From the IMG/VR virus record IMGVR_UViG_3300030110_002778, positions 1 to 58,603 of that record: a stretch of 58,603 bases of DNA. One strand, 5' to 3'. The position numbers and the translations under genes were made by a program. The notes under the pieces were generated by a model. The model searched no databases. It had not been told where the DNA came from and was given only the letters and a program-made list of their open reading frames with translations. Shown piece after piece: positions 1 to 6,775 of the stretch. Source of the DNA: a virus. The stretch's first letter is position 1. Each line of letters begins with the position of its first letter.

Positions 1-115
1 ATCCCACATTTCACCACATCTTACCACTACACAAATATTTGACATATCCAAACAAACACACTGTTTTTTGTCAATAATATTGTATTTTTTTTGTTCATAA
101 ATAGTAGGCAAATTA

Positions 116-147
116 TTTGTATAATAGGAAAATATTTTGTATATTTG
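116..147 (+). promoter_or_regulatory. Bacteroidetes-type promoter, plus strand
   Basis: TTTG at 116-119, a 20-bp spacer and TATATTTG at 140-147 match the Bacteroidetes primary-sigma -33/-7 pattern. No plus-strand gene follows: transcription would run through a G-run, the first 20-bp repeat and then antisense to the terminator of the next gene. It could make a short antisense or regulatory RNA, or be a chance match in AT-rich DNA. Confidence 0.45.
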
Positions 148-174
148 AGGGGGGGAAGTTTTTTTTAGAAATTA

Positions 175-194
175 TCGCTCTGTGTGTGATAGTG
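175..194. repeat. 20-bp direct repeat, copy 1
   Basis: Sequence TCGCTCTGTGTGTGATAGTG, identical to copies at 623-642 and 666-685. Its last four bases begin a perfect 14-bp palindrome, AGTGATTAATCACT (191-204), which suggests a protein-binding site. It lies downstream of the 265-537 gene, just beyond that gene's terminator. Confidence 0.8.
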
Positions 195-211
195 ATTAAT
201 CACTTGTATAT

Positions 212-242
212 ATAAAAAAGAAAAAGGGGGAATAAATCCCCC
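212..242 (-). terminator. Intrinsic terminator of the 265-537 gene
   Basis: Read on the minus strand, GGGGG (242-238), a 7-nt loop and CCCCC (230-226) form a hairpin. A T-rich tract interrupted by a single C follows. It sits about 20 bp after the stop codon of the minus-strand gene at 265-537. Confidence 0.75.
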
Positions 243-264
243 CATTTCACACCATGAAAAATAA

Positions 265-537
265 TTAATTTAAATCTTTCAATTTTATTGTTTTGTTCTT
301 TATTCTTCGCTCAATTTCCTTTCTATTTAGACCTAGAAATTTATATAGATATTTGCTAGTTGTTCGGCTATAGTTTAAGGCTCCTTTGTCTAATATTATT
401 TTAGCTCCATAATAATCAGATTTACAAATAATAGTTTCGTAGCTTTGAAAATAGTAGGAGTCTTTTATTTTTATTATAAATTGATTAGGCACAAAATTTC
501 CGTTTGGGCTTGTCATGTTGTGTACTTTTAATTTCAT
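265..537 (-). CDS. Small conserved phage protein (DUF8033-like)
   Basis: 90 aa. The layout PNQFIIKIKD, then FQSYETII, then LNYSRTTSKYLYKFLG, then IERRIKNKTIKLKDLN matches from memory a small protein family common in phages (DUF8033-like) whose function is unknown. The protein is basic with no signal peptide or membrane segment. It has its own promoter at 564-594 and its own terminator at 212-242, so it appears to be a single-gene transcript. Two 20-bp repeats lie just upstream of the promoter and may regulate it. The open frame and conserved ending make it a confident gene; the family name is recalled. Confidence 0.8.
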   Translation of the reverse strand: MKLKVHNMTSPNGNFVPNQFIIKIKDSYYFQSYETIICKSDYYGAKIILDKGALNYSRTTSKYLYKFLGLNRKEIERRIKNKTIKLKDLN

Positions 538-563
538 AGTTTTTGTGTTTGATTAATATAATA

Positions 564-594
564 CTAATATACAAAAATTTTGCATACTAACAAA
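564..594 (-). promoter_or_regulatory. Promoter of the TATATTAG class, minus strand
   Basis: On the minus strand TTTG (594-591), a 19-bp spacer and TATATTAG (571-564) stand 26 nt before the ATG at 537. The same box at the same distance precedes the genes starting at 7140 and 55638. It differs from the TATATTTG box of the late genes in one base. Confidence 0.6.
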
Positions 595-622
595 ATATAT
601 ATAGTTTTTTTTGTGATTTTGT

Positions 623-642
623 TCGCTCTGTGTGTGATAGTG
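623..642. repeat. 20-bp direct repeat, copy 2
   Basis: Identical to 175-194 and 666-685. Copies 2 and 3 are 23 bp apart (43-bp period, about four helical turns), upstream of the promoter at 564-594. That placing fits paired operator or iteron sites. Confidence 0.8.
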
Positions 643-665
643 TTGGTAAAATGTCTGCCCTGTGG

Positions 666-685
666 TCGCTCTGTGTGTGATAGTG
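666..685. repeat. 20-bp direct repeat, copy 3
   Basis: Third identical copy of TCGCTCTGTGTGTGATAGTG. It lies between the terminator of the 738-896 gene and the promoter of the 265-537 gene, so it is entirely non-coding. Confidence 0.8.
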
Positions 686-703
686 ATAATAATATAATTA
701 TAA

Positions 704-732
704 ATAAAAAAAGAAAGGGGACCGAAGTCCCC
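704..732 (-). terminator. Intrinsic terminator with UUCG tetraloop
   Basis: On the minus strand GGGGAC, loop TTCG and GTCCCC (732-717) form a perfect 6-bp stem closed by a stable C(UUCG)G loop, followed by a T-rich run down to 704. It ends the minus-strand gene whose stop is at 738-740. Confidence 0.88.
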
Positions 733-737
733 CCTCA

Positions 738-896
738 TTACATTTCATTCTCTCTGTCCATAGCGTTTTGTTCATTTTCAACTACTTTAATAGCGTGGTT
801 CATGGCTTTAGTGTATAAGTCATAGTCCTCATTAAAAACATAGTCAATAAAAGTTTCAAACTTTAAGAACTCGAGATGGTCTGAATCACTTCTCAT
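738..896 (-). CDS. Small acidic protein, function unknown
   Basis: 52 aa, read by hand from ATG at 896 to TAA at 738. It begins MRSDSDHLEFLKFETFIDYV and ends in NEQNAMDRENEM. It is acidic and mostly helical in composition, with no signal peptide or membrane segment. The strong UUCG-loop terminator directly after the stop and the A/T leader support a real gene. The family is not recognised. Longer open frames over the same DNA in other frames cross the terminator and look spurious. Confidence 0.7.
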   Translation of the reverse strand: MRSDSDHLEFLKFETFIDYVFNEDYDLYTKAMNHAIKVVENEQNAMDRENEM

Positions 897-916
897 AGTT
901 ATTAATATTAAATTAA

Positions 917-938
917 GGGAGCGTTAAAGGTCGCTCCC
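917..938 (-). other. Hairpin in the leader of the 738-896 gene
   Basis: GGGAGCG (917-923) and CGCTCCC (932-938) form a perfect 7-bp stem with an 8-nt loop, 21 nt upstream of the ATG at 896. There is no long T-tract, so it may be a weak terminator, an mRNA-stabilising hairpin or a processing site. Confidence 0.5.
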
Positions 939-970
939 GTTTACCTGGTTTTCATAGTATAAAAATTAAA

Positions 971-1053
971 GGGGGAAATAAATTATGGCTGTTTAGGGCT
1001 TTCAACCTAAGGTCTTTTTTACTTATAATACCATATTATATATTATCTCCCCC
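971..1053 (-). ncRNA. Candidate structured RNA between early genes
   Basis: On the minus strand GGGGGAGATAA (1053-1043) can pair with TTATTTCCCCC (981-971) as an 11-bp stem with one G-U pair. It encloses about 60 nt, including a small stem TTAGG/CCTAA. The 3' side is followed by TTTAATTTTT, so the element could also work as a terminator for the gene ending at 1075. No riboswitch or tRNA family is recognised. The region 897-1074 holds no plausible gene. Confidence 0.45.
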
Positions 1054-1074
1054 AAGATTAAACATAACTAAAAA

Positions 1075-1476
1075 TTACTCTCCCAATGTTTTACTTTCTC
1101 CACTAGTAGTGGTAAAAGTAGGATTTGGTTTTTTTGATTGAGTAGGACAATACTTTTCTTTAAACTCTAATATCTGCTTATGAACACTTCTGCAATCATC
1201 AGATACTCTTGAGTCTAAATTAATATACTGGTCTGCATCATAAAGGTCAAGATTGGAAACAGCGTCCCAAACAGCGTCCTTAACATATTCTTCTAGTCTA
1301 CCGCTATCGCACTCAAACATATAATCAGGGTCATCAGCATTACGCCTGATGTCCTTTAATTGAGTTTGAATATCATCAATAAAATTATTGAACTCTTCTT
1401 TACGAATAACAACATGGTTATCTACTCGTACAAAATCTTTTATCATTTTAGTTATTTTACTTATTAAATTTTTCAT
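1075..1476 (-). CDS. Hypothetical early protein
   Basis: 133 aa, not recognised. The N-terminus is basic and amphipathic (MKNLISKITKMIKDFVRVDN), the centre is acidic and likely helical (residues 25-85), and the C-terminus is a low-complexity S/T/P tail. It contains three scattered cysteines but no zinc motif. It is the first gene leftwards from the large non-coding region 1477-1951, so it is probably transcribed early from there. A possible structured RNA follows its stop. Confidence 0.7.
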   Translation of the reverse strand: MKNLISKITKMIKDFVRVDNHVVIRKEEFNNFIDDIQTQLKDIRRNADDPDYMFECDSGRLEEYVKDAVWDAVSNLDLYDADQYINLDSRVSDDCRSVHKQILEFKEKYCPTQSKKPNPTFTTTSGESKTLGE

Positions 1477-1951
1477 AGTTATAAATTTTAAAATTAAACT
1501 TTAGTTAGTAAAGTGTCCATCTCATTCTGTCAAACCTCTCACCGAAGAGAGCGTTGTAGGACTAATATCAGTATGTCAAATAGTTACTTTCGTAACATAC
1601 TTAAAGATACAAAATATTTTACATATAAAAAAATATTACACACTTATATATGTAATTATTTTATATACTTTATTAACAATAAAATGTTGATAACTACGCA
1701 CACGATAAATATTATTTTTAGTACATAATGATTTTGATATTTGATATTTTGATTTTGTATAATGATAGTGTTTGGAATAAAACGGAGTTTGGTTTCGATT
1801 CTATAAAGTCTACAGTACGGGGGTGGGGTTGAGATATTCAATTTGGGTAGGGGGGAGGGGTGGACCTTATATGTATATTATCCCCAACCTACACATACCT
1901 CATACCTAAAAAATATATTGCCGTATTCATTTTTTTTTATATATTTGCATT
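1477..1951. other. Divergent control region, possible origin
   Basis: 475 bp with no plausible gene, between divergent transcription units. It contains small hairpins (CTCTC/GAGAG near 1540-1556, GTTAC/GTAAC near 1585), a very AT-rich stretch to about 1780, and closely spaced G-runs at 1819-1828 and 1845-1860 that could form a G-quadruplex. TTATCCCCA at 1878-1886 is one base from the consensus DnaA box TTATCCACA. A promoter for the gene at 1952 ends the region. Since the phage encodes a DnaA domain IV-like protein, an origin here is possible but unproven. Confidence 0.4.
1918..1947 (+). promoter_or_regulatory. Bacteroidetes-type promoter, nearly leaderless
   Basis: TTG at 1918-1920, a 19-bp spacer and TATATTTG at 1940-1947. 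The ATG of the next gene is at 1952, only 4 nt after the -7 box, so transcription should start at or next to the start codon. Confidence 0.7.
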
Positions 1952-2581
1952 ATGGCTGAAAGAAACTACAAAGAAGAGTATAAGAAATTTCACGCTAGTG
2001 CTGGCGCTGTAGCTAAAAGAGCGAAGCTTAATAAGATAAATAGAGAAAAAGGCACCTACGGAAATGGAGATAACAAAGATTGGTCTCACCAAAAAGATGG
2101 TGGGGTTATATTGGAGGACTCATCTGTAAATAAAGGTCATAAAGATAATAGCCCAGGGGATAGAAGAGCTAGAGGTGGTAAGGGTGATATGTTTGCTAAA
2201 AAAGGGGGTAAGGTTAAGTTAAAGAAAAAAAAGAGAAAGAAGAGAAAATCAACTAAAGGTAAAAAATCACCAGCTTGGCAAAGAAAAGAGGGTAAAAATC
2301 CTAGTGGAGGATTAAATAAAAAAGGAGTAGCATCTTATAGAAGAGCTAATCCTGGTTCTAAATTAAAAACGGCTGTTACCACAAAGCCATCTAAATTAAA
2401 GAAAGGAAGTAAGGCTGCTAAAAGAAGAAAGTCATTTTGTGCTAGAATGAAAGGTATGAAAAGAAGATTAACTAGCGCAAAAACAGCAAGAGACCCCAAC
2501 TCAAGAATAAACAAGTCTCTTAGAAAGTGGAATTGTAAGCACGGATGCACGGTTATATTAAGAAAGAAACCTAAAGACTAA
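1952..2581 (+). CDS. Highly basic protein with DUF6321-like C-terminal domain
   Basis: 209 aa, extremely rich in Lys and Arg. Residues 1-70 have the form YKKFHASAGAVAKRAKLNKI followed by a D/H/G-rich segment. A Lys cluster follows at about 90-105. Residues about 106-195 resemble a domain seen in many marine phages (DUF6321-like): SPAWQRKEGKNPSGGLNKKG, then SFCARMKGMKRRLTSAKTAR and DPNSRINKSLRKWNC. Charge suggests nucleic-acid binding, but no activity is known. It carries a GG motif (MFAKKGGKV). Its stop overlaps the next start (TAATG), so it is probably translationally coupled to the HNH gene. Confidence 0.75.
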   Translation: MAERNYKEEYKKFHASAGAVAKRAKLNKINREKGTYGNGDNKDWSHQKDGGVILEDSSVNKGHKDNSPGDRRARGGKGDMFAKKGGKVKLKKKKRKKRKSTKGKKSPAWQRKEGKNPSGGLNKKGVASYRRANPGSKLKTAVTTKPSKLKKGSKAAKRRKSFCARMKGMKRRLTSAKTARDPNSRINKSLRKWNCKHGCTVILRKKPKD

Positions 2582-2970
2582 TGTGTATAAAATCTAAGAA
2601 AACAAAGCAGTTAGGGATGAACCCTGGTACTGCTTCCAATAGACTGAAAAAAAAAATATTATTTTCATTTGCTAAAAGATTAGACCTTAACTGGTGTTAT
2701 CAATGTGGAGCCGAAATAACAGATATTCAAAAATTTACTATAGAGCATAAAAAACCGTGGTTAGACTCTAATGACCCAAAAGATTTGTTTTTTAACCTAG
2801 ATAATATAGCGTTTTCCCACGCATCTTGTAACTACGCTGCTTCTAGAGCTAGAAAAGGTATGCCTTGTCCATCAGTAACAGCTTATAGAAATGGGTGTCG
2901 ATGTGATGGCTGTAAAACTAAAAGAAGAGAATATAACGCAAACAAAAAGAAAGTTACTAAGCGATTTTAA
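2581..2970 (+). CDS. HNH endonuclease
   Basis: 129 aa. An HNH nuclease core is visible: C39-x2-C42, the H56 region (TIEHKKPW), a short loop with NLDNIAFSH and then H80-x2-C83-N84. This is the metal-binding beta-beta-alpha fold that nicks or cuts DNA. After it comes AYRNGCRCDGCKTKRREYNA (C106, C108, C111), a small Cys module often attached to phage HNH proteins. It is coupled to the basic protein upstream and converges with the minus-strand fibre block, overlapping its last gene by 14 bp. HNH genes often aid packaging or home into phage genomes; which applies here is unknown. Confidence 0.85.
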   Translation: MCIKSKKTKQLGMNPGTASNRLKKKILFSFAKRLDLNWCYQCGAEITDIQKFTIEHKKPWLDSNDPKDLFFNLDNIAFSHASCNYAASRARKGMPCPSVTAYRNGCRCDGCKTKRREYNANKKKVTKRF

Positions 2971-3268
2971 CAATACCCTTGTCACTATATAAAGTTCCAG
3001 TAGCTAAACTCTTGCTACTAAGGGGTAAAGCGCTACCAATAGCGCTAGCTGCTAACATTTCGTTACTAACTATATATCTTCTTAACTCATCTATATCTTC
3101 CTGCATTTTTTCCATTTGTAATATTAAAGCACCAAGCTCTGGTTGACCATTCTCTGCCAAATCTACAAAAGTTTGAAGGTGGCCATCGTCATAATTAGCT
3201 TGAAGTTTTGCTTTATCACTTCCTGTTTTTCCGTGTATTGTTTCTGAATTTTTGCTTGCTAATGCCAT
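2957..3268 (-). CDS. Small coiled-coil protein, last gene of fibre operon
   Basis: 103 aa, not recognised. Residues about 45-70 (LGALILQMEKMQEDIDELRR) should form a short coiled coil, and the C-terminus is small-residue rich (SALPLSSKSLATGTL). It follows the 670-aa fibre protein by 10 bp, so it may be a fibre chaperone, fibre partner or trimerisation factor. Its end overlaps the convergent HNH gene. Confidence 0.7.
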   Translation of the reverse strand: MALASKNSETIHGKTGSDKAKLQANYDDGHLQTFVDLAENGQPELGALILQMEKMQEDIDELRRYIVSNEMLAASAIGSALPLSSKSLATGTLYSDKGIVKIA

Positions 3269-3278
3269 AATTATAATT

Positions 3279-5291
3279 TTAAGATAATTCTACAGATAAT
3301 GTTGCTTGACCATATATTAAAATTCTTTGTGAGCTAGAACCCCCAGTTGTCCTCATGTGAAATGCAAAAGAATCTCCAGCTGAAAGACTAGCGTTGCCGC
3401 CAGAAAATTCAAACGTTAAATAATACGGTGCGTTTTCAGTATAAGAGCCATCGTTATCAGTAGCGGTTATACTATTCATTGTTATTGTTGCTGAGGTACC
3501 ATCTGATATAGATGTAAACTTAGAAAAAGCAAAATCAATATCAGCTGAGTTAACAGAACTAGAGCTCCAATAAAAACTAAAACAAAGTTTTTTTAATGTA
3601 CAAGCAGCAGGTGCTGTATATGAAGCTATTCTTCCTTGGTATTTACTATTACTACTGCTTAAGTCGCTAGGCGATGTACTTGACCCTAATATAGCTAGCG
3701 TTGTACTACCAGCGCTATACCAGTTGTCGTCATGAAATAAATAAAATAAATAACTACCAAAGTCTTTTATTTGAATATGGACAAGTTTATTAATATCAGC
3801 TAACACAGCTAAGGTACCGCTTGTATCTGGTAGCATACATATTCTAGCTCCAGTTGGGTCGGTAGCTAATAAAACAGTGTTATGAGCATCATCCGTTGAG
3901 CCCTCAAATCTAACTCCAGCCCCCGTGTTATCTATAAAAGAAATACCATTTGTATCTATTGTTGCTAGTGTAGCGGTGTCATCTTTAAATGTTACGCTTC
4001 CTCCATCGGCATTTAATTCTATATTAGCAGATGAATCTAATGTCATGTCACCAGTAGAATCTAATTCTAATGTTCCACCTGGCGTAAGGGTTAAATTACC
4101 AGCAACTGTTAAAGAGTCTCCATCTATATCTAAATCTCCAGCTATAGTCGTTGTTGAAGTAGAACCAAACGCTATGTCTACATCAACTATATTGCTGGTA
4201 GCGTTACCTGTACCTTTTAGCGCATTTCTAGCTTGCATTATAGAACCAGTGCTACTACCAACAACAATATGCATTGTTCCAAACTCATCACTAGCAGTAA
4301 CGCCAGTTTGCTCTACAGATATACCACCATAATACTTATTTGTACCACCATCATTTTCACCTTCCCAAATAACTTGACCCATAGAATCACCTGGAACACC
4401 ACCTGAACTAGCCCTAGCTTTTTTAAAACTTAATGTAGCTGGTTTTGCTACATCAGACGTTCCTAATAATGTAATTTGCGGTCTAGCTGTAGAGGCAGAT
4501 TCAATCAGAATGTCGTCTCCATCCCAAGTAAAATTAGCCTCAGCATTCATAGCGTCTGCACCAGTAGCTGTTACAACTCTATTATCTGAACCGTTAGTCA
4601 TAAAATCTGAAACATCTATAGTAAACTCTGTGCCACCTAAATCAAGACCAGCTCCAGCTGTGTATGTAGTGTTAGTATCCGTCCAAGGAACATTTACTAC
4701 TGCCTGCTCTGAACTATTAAGTTGTATACCATAAGTTCGACTAGCTGTTGAAGAAACCGAGTTGGCGGCTACACTTTGCTCCGTATCATCTTCTAATTTT
4801 ATTGTACCTAAAGCGCTAGATGTAGCTTTTACTATAGAAGCTGGAATATCGCTAGTCAAAGCAACAGTTCCTGTTGCATCTGGAAAAGTTATTGTTCTGT
4901 TTGCCGTAGGGTCAGTTACAACTAATGATGTTGAAAAATCATTAATAGTTGCTCCCTCCATAATTATGGTTCTTGTTACGTATATATTTCCACTATTACC
5001 TATTCTAAATATATCAGCTGTATTTGTCCTAACGTATAAGTCCCCATTTATATTTATTAAACCTATATTTTCTCCAGTAGCATAAGTTGTTGTATCTGTT
5101 CTTTTTTTAAATTGAAACATACCCCCAACCGTTCCTCTAACAAAATTAAAAGTACCTCTAACTCTAACTATTATATTATTAGCTCTTCTTGATAAATAAC
5201 TAAATATAGGAAGTCTGTTAGAGTCTTCTACAACAGTGTAGCCAGCTCTATCGCTTTCATCTCTTTTATGTTTTAGGTAATGTTCAGGCAT
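3279..5291 (-). CDS. Tail fibre / appendage protein
   Basis: 670 aa. The composition is that of a trimeric beta-rich fibre: Ser/Thr/Gly/Asp/Ala-rich, no cysteine cluster, with many short repeats of the type LTLTPGGTLELDSTGDMTLD and phrases such as TANRTITFPDATGTVALTSD found in marine phage fibres. Residues 1-75 (MPEHYLKHKRDESDRAGYTV, then an R-rich VRVRGTFNFVRGTVGG) are distinct and probably attach to the virion. The last ~150 residues are non-repetitive and may be the receptor-binding head. It has its own nearly leaderless promoter. The fibre role is inferred from composition and neighbours. Confidence 0.8.
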   Translation of the reverse strand: MPEHYLKHKRDESDRAGYTVVEDSNRLPIFSYLSRRANNIIVRVRGTFNFVRGTVGGMFQFKKRTDTTTYATGENIGLININGDLYVRTNTADIFRIGNSGNIYVTRTIIMEGATINDFSTSLVVTDPTANRTITFPDATGTVALTSDIPASIVKATSSALGTIKLEDDTEQSVAANSVSSTASRTYGIQLNSSEQAVVNVPWTDTNTTYTAGAGLDLGGTEFTIDVSDFMTNGSDNRVVTATGADAMNAEANFTWDGDDILIESASTARPQITLLGTSDVAKPATLSFKKARASSGGVPGDSMGQVIWEGENDGGTNKYYGGISVEQTGVTASDEFGTMHIVVGSSTGSIMQARNALKGTGNATSNIVDVDIAFGSTSTTTIAGDLDIDGDSLTVAGNLTLTPGGTLELDSTGDMTLDSSANIELNADGGSVTFKDDTATLATIDTNGISFIDNTGAGVRFEGSTDDAHNTVLLATDPTGARICMLPDTSGTLAVLADINKLVHIQIKDFGSYLFYLFHDDNWYSAGSTTLAILGSSTSPSDLSSSNSKYQGRIASYTAPAACTLKKLCFSFYWSSSSVNSADIDFAFSKFTSISDGTSATITMNSITATDNDGSYTENAPYYLTFEFSGGNASLSAGDSFAFHMRTTGGSSSQRILIYGQATLSVELS

Positions 5292-5298
5292 ATAGGGG

Positions 5299-5329
5299 CA
5301 AATATACGAATTTTCTACTTCTTAGCAAA
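5299..5329 (-). promoter_or_regulatory. Bacteroidetes-type promoter for the 670-aa fibre gene
   Basis: On the minus strand TTTG (329-326 of 5300s), an exact 19-bp spacer and TATATTTG (5306-5299) stand 7 nt before the ATG at 5291. It lies over the 3' end of the upstream gene, so the fibre gene has an independent promoter inside the minus operon. Confidence 0.75.
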
Positions 5330-5605
5330 GCGTTCTGAAAATCCTGCCCTAAAAGAACCACCTTCGGTGGTTTCGGATGAACTATCTTCATCTCCAGATA
5401 ATTGTTTTTCTATTTTGTTTATAGCCATCAGAATCTCTTGCGCATCCATAAAGCATTCTTTTTTAGCCTTCATAGCATTTCTAGCTTTATCGTCTTGTAG
5501 CTCAGGGTCAACAGGTTTTTTTACTTCTTCTAAAAGTAAATCAAAGGCCTCGGTTCCTGACCTTATTAATTCTTTTAATTTTTCTTCTACATTTAATTTC
5601 GCCAT
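5315..5605 (-). CDS. Hypothetical helical protein
   Basis: 96 aa. Residues 1-70 are helical and charged (VEEKLKELIRSGTEAFDLLL, KARNAMKAKKECFMDAQEIL) and the tail is acidic and Ser/Glu-rich. Similar small proteins seem to occur in other marine phages but no function is known. It overlaps the end of the upstream gene by 65 bp. ATG at 5605 is kept because the sequence is protein-like from its first residue. Its 3' end contains the promoter of the fibre gene. Confidence 0.65.
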   Translation of the reverse strand: MAKLNVEEKLKELIRSGTEAFDLLLEEVKKPVDPELQDDKARNAMKAKKECFMDAQEILMAINKIEKQLSGDEDSSSETTEGGSFRAGFSERFAKK

Positions 5606-5870
5606 CTTTCTTTAATTTTAATAGTTTAGCGCATTTTTCATAATCTTCTAGTTCTTCAAAGTAATCAATCATACACTCTAGAACATCTATTATAGCTATA
5701 TCTCCAGCAACGACATTCCATAGGAAATAAGGCGTTTCATTCTCATCTATTAATTCATCAATAGTTTTATTGCCTGTTATAACCTCATAAGAATTGTGCA
5801 TACAACTGTCAATAATCTCCTCTTGGAACATTGGTTTATGGTATTCTTGGTAATTAAAATATTCTTCCAT
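5541..5870 (-). CDS. Small protein with UVR-like motif
   Basis: 109 aa. Acidic and helical up to residue ~85, then strongly basic. Residues about 68-85 read DYFEELEDYEKCAKLLKL, close to the UVR motif of UvrB/UvrC/ClpC, a helical hairpin for protein contact. Another gene here (55696-56001) shares EDYEKCA at the same relative place. Function unknown; a protein-protein adaptor is a guess. It ends inside the start of the next gene and follows the GroES-like gene by one base. Confidence 0.7.
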   Translation of the reverse strand: MEEYFNYQEYHKPMFQEEIIDSCMHNSYEVITGNKTIDELIDENETPYFLWNVVAGDIAIIDVLECMIDYFEELEDYEKCAKLLKLKKDGEIKCRRKIKRINKVRNRGL

Positions 5871-5871
5871 A

Positions 5872-6498
5872 CTATTCTACTTTAGCTAAAATGTCAGCAT
5901 TTCTCATTCTCATTAGAGTTTTGCCTTCTATTTTCATATTATACTCAGAGTTTTCAGAAAACATTATTTCGTCTCCTTTTTTTATTCCTTGTTCTTTCAT
6001 CCAGTCGCTTAAATGCTCTATGTATCCATGTAAAGTTATGTCTTCTTTTTCAGACTTCAAATAAATACCACTCTTTGTTTTTATATCATCATCAGTTTCT
6101 GTCTTTTGTTTTACAAAATTCCAGTGATGTAACATTTTTAATTTTCCTTTTCTTACTCTAGCATATATATGTTGCCAGTGTACTTTATATATATTCTTTT
6201 TACCTATCCACTCAACCAAATGGTTACTTTTATAATCCTCATCAGTAATCTCCTTGTTGGAAGCGTTAGAAGAACTAGCTGTAATAAGATGATGGAAATA
6301 TATTTTATCTCCTTTTTTAACATCAAACTCAAGCCCTTTTGGTAAAGAAACAGGTGTTTCGTAAATCACACCATATTGCCTAGCTAACACAAGAGGATTA
6401 TAAGTTATATTTATTTCTATTTCAACACCATTAATTTCTACAGTGTCTTCATACGGTTTTTCTACTTCTACTAGAAAAAAGTTTTTTGGTATTTGCAT
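5872..6498 (-). CDS. GroES-like co-chaperonin with two tandem domains
   Basis: 208 aa. The second half matches GroES: a mobile-loop-like segment at 139-148 (IKTKSGIYLK, compare GGIxL of GroES), a short GYI strand at 158-160, GIKKGDEIMF at 171-180, and YNMKIEGKTLMRMRN then ADILAKVE at the end, as in GroES (..KIDGxE..xxxRxxDILAVxE). The first half has VKKGDKIYFHHLI and a domain-like layout suggesting a diverged second copy. GroES caps the GroEL chamber; T4 gp31 is a phage version needed to fold the capsid protein. This one lies in the fibre operon, so it could help host GroEL fold fibre or capsid proteins. The tandem form is unusual; single GroES is about 97 aa. Confidence 0.75.
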   Translation of the reverse strand: MQIPKNFFLVEVEKPYEDTVEINGVEIEINITYNPLVLARQYGVIYETPVSLPKGLEFDVKKGDKIYFHHLITASSSNASNKEITDEDYKSNHLVEWIGKKNIYKVHWQHIYARVRKGKLKMLHHWNFVKQKTETDDDIKTKSGIYLKSEKEDITLHGYIEHLSDWMKEQGIKKGDEIMFSENSEYNMKIEGKTLMRMRNADILAKVE

Positions 6499-6499
6499 G

Positions 6500-6775
6500 T
6501 TATTTTACTTCGTAGTGTTCCCTTTCTTCTATATCATACTCTATAGCTGTGGGTTGGTCAAAAAAACGTTTCCATGGTTTTGAGAACTCAGAACCTTTTT
6601 CTTTTATGTAAACGTCATAAACAACCTGTTGGTGTTTATACCAGGCTGGCTCATCTTGAATAATCGCAGTAACGGTTAATCGGCCCCCTAGCATTTCTTG
6701 ACCTACCCTATAGCTTAATCCTTGTTTTAAATCTCCTATAGTTATTTTTCTTATTATCGGATTTATAGCTTCCAT
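6500..6775 (-). CDS. Hypothetical protein
   Basis: 91 aa, not recognised. It looks like a small beta-rich domain (ITIGDLKQGLSYRVGQEMLG, LTVTAIIQDE, QQVVYDVYIKEKG) with no signal peptide or cysteine. It sits one base before the GroES-like gene and overlaps the stop of the upstream gene by one base, so it is translated as part of one tight operon (7140 to 5315). Confidence 0.65.
   Translation of the reverse strand: MEAINPIIRKITIGDLKQGLSYRVGQEMLGGRLTVTAIIQDEPAWYKHQQVVYDVYIKEKGSEFSKPWKRFFDQPTAIEYDIEEREHYEVK

Noticed and set aside
1-60. Circular closure joining the last gene to position 1
   Set aside because: No terminal overlap is visible between the two window ends, so completeness and circularity cannot be claimed.
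623-685. CRISPR-like repeat-spacer pair
   Set aside because: Only two 20-bp copies with one 23-bp gap, plus one distant copy, and no cas gene. Better explained as operator or iteron sites.
553-825. Open frames of 61 aa (minus) and 81 aa (plus)
   Set aside because: Both cross the UUCG terminator and the 20-bp repeats; the 52-aa gene at 738-896 explains the region better.
971-1053. tRNA gene
   Set aside because: A 7-bp-like acceptor and a TTTC-containing loop can be imagined, but there is no GTTCRA T-arm and the anticodon stem fits poorly.
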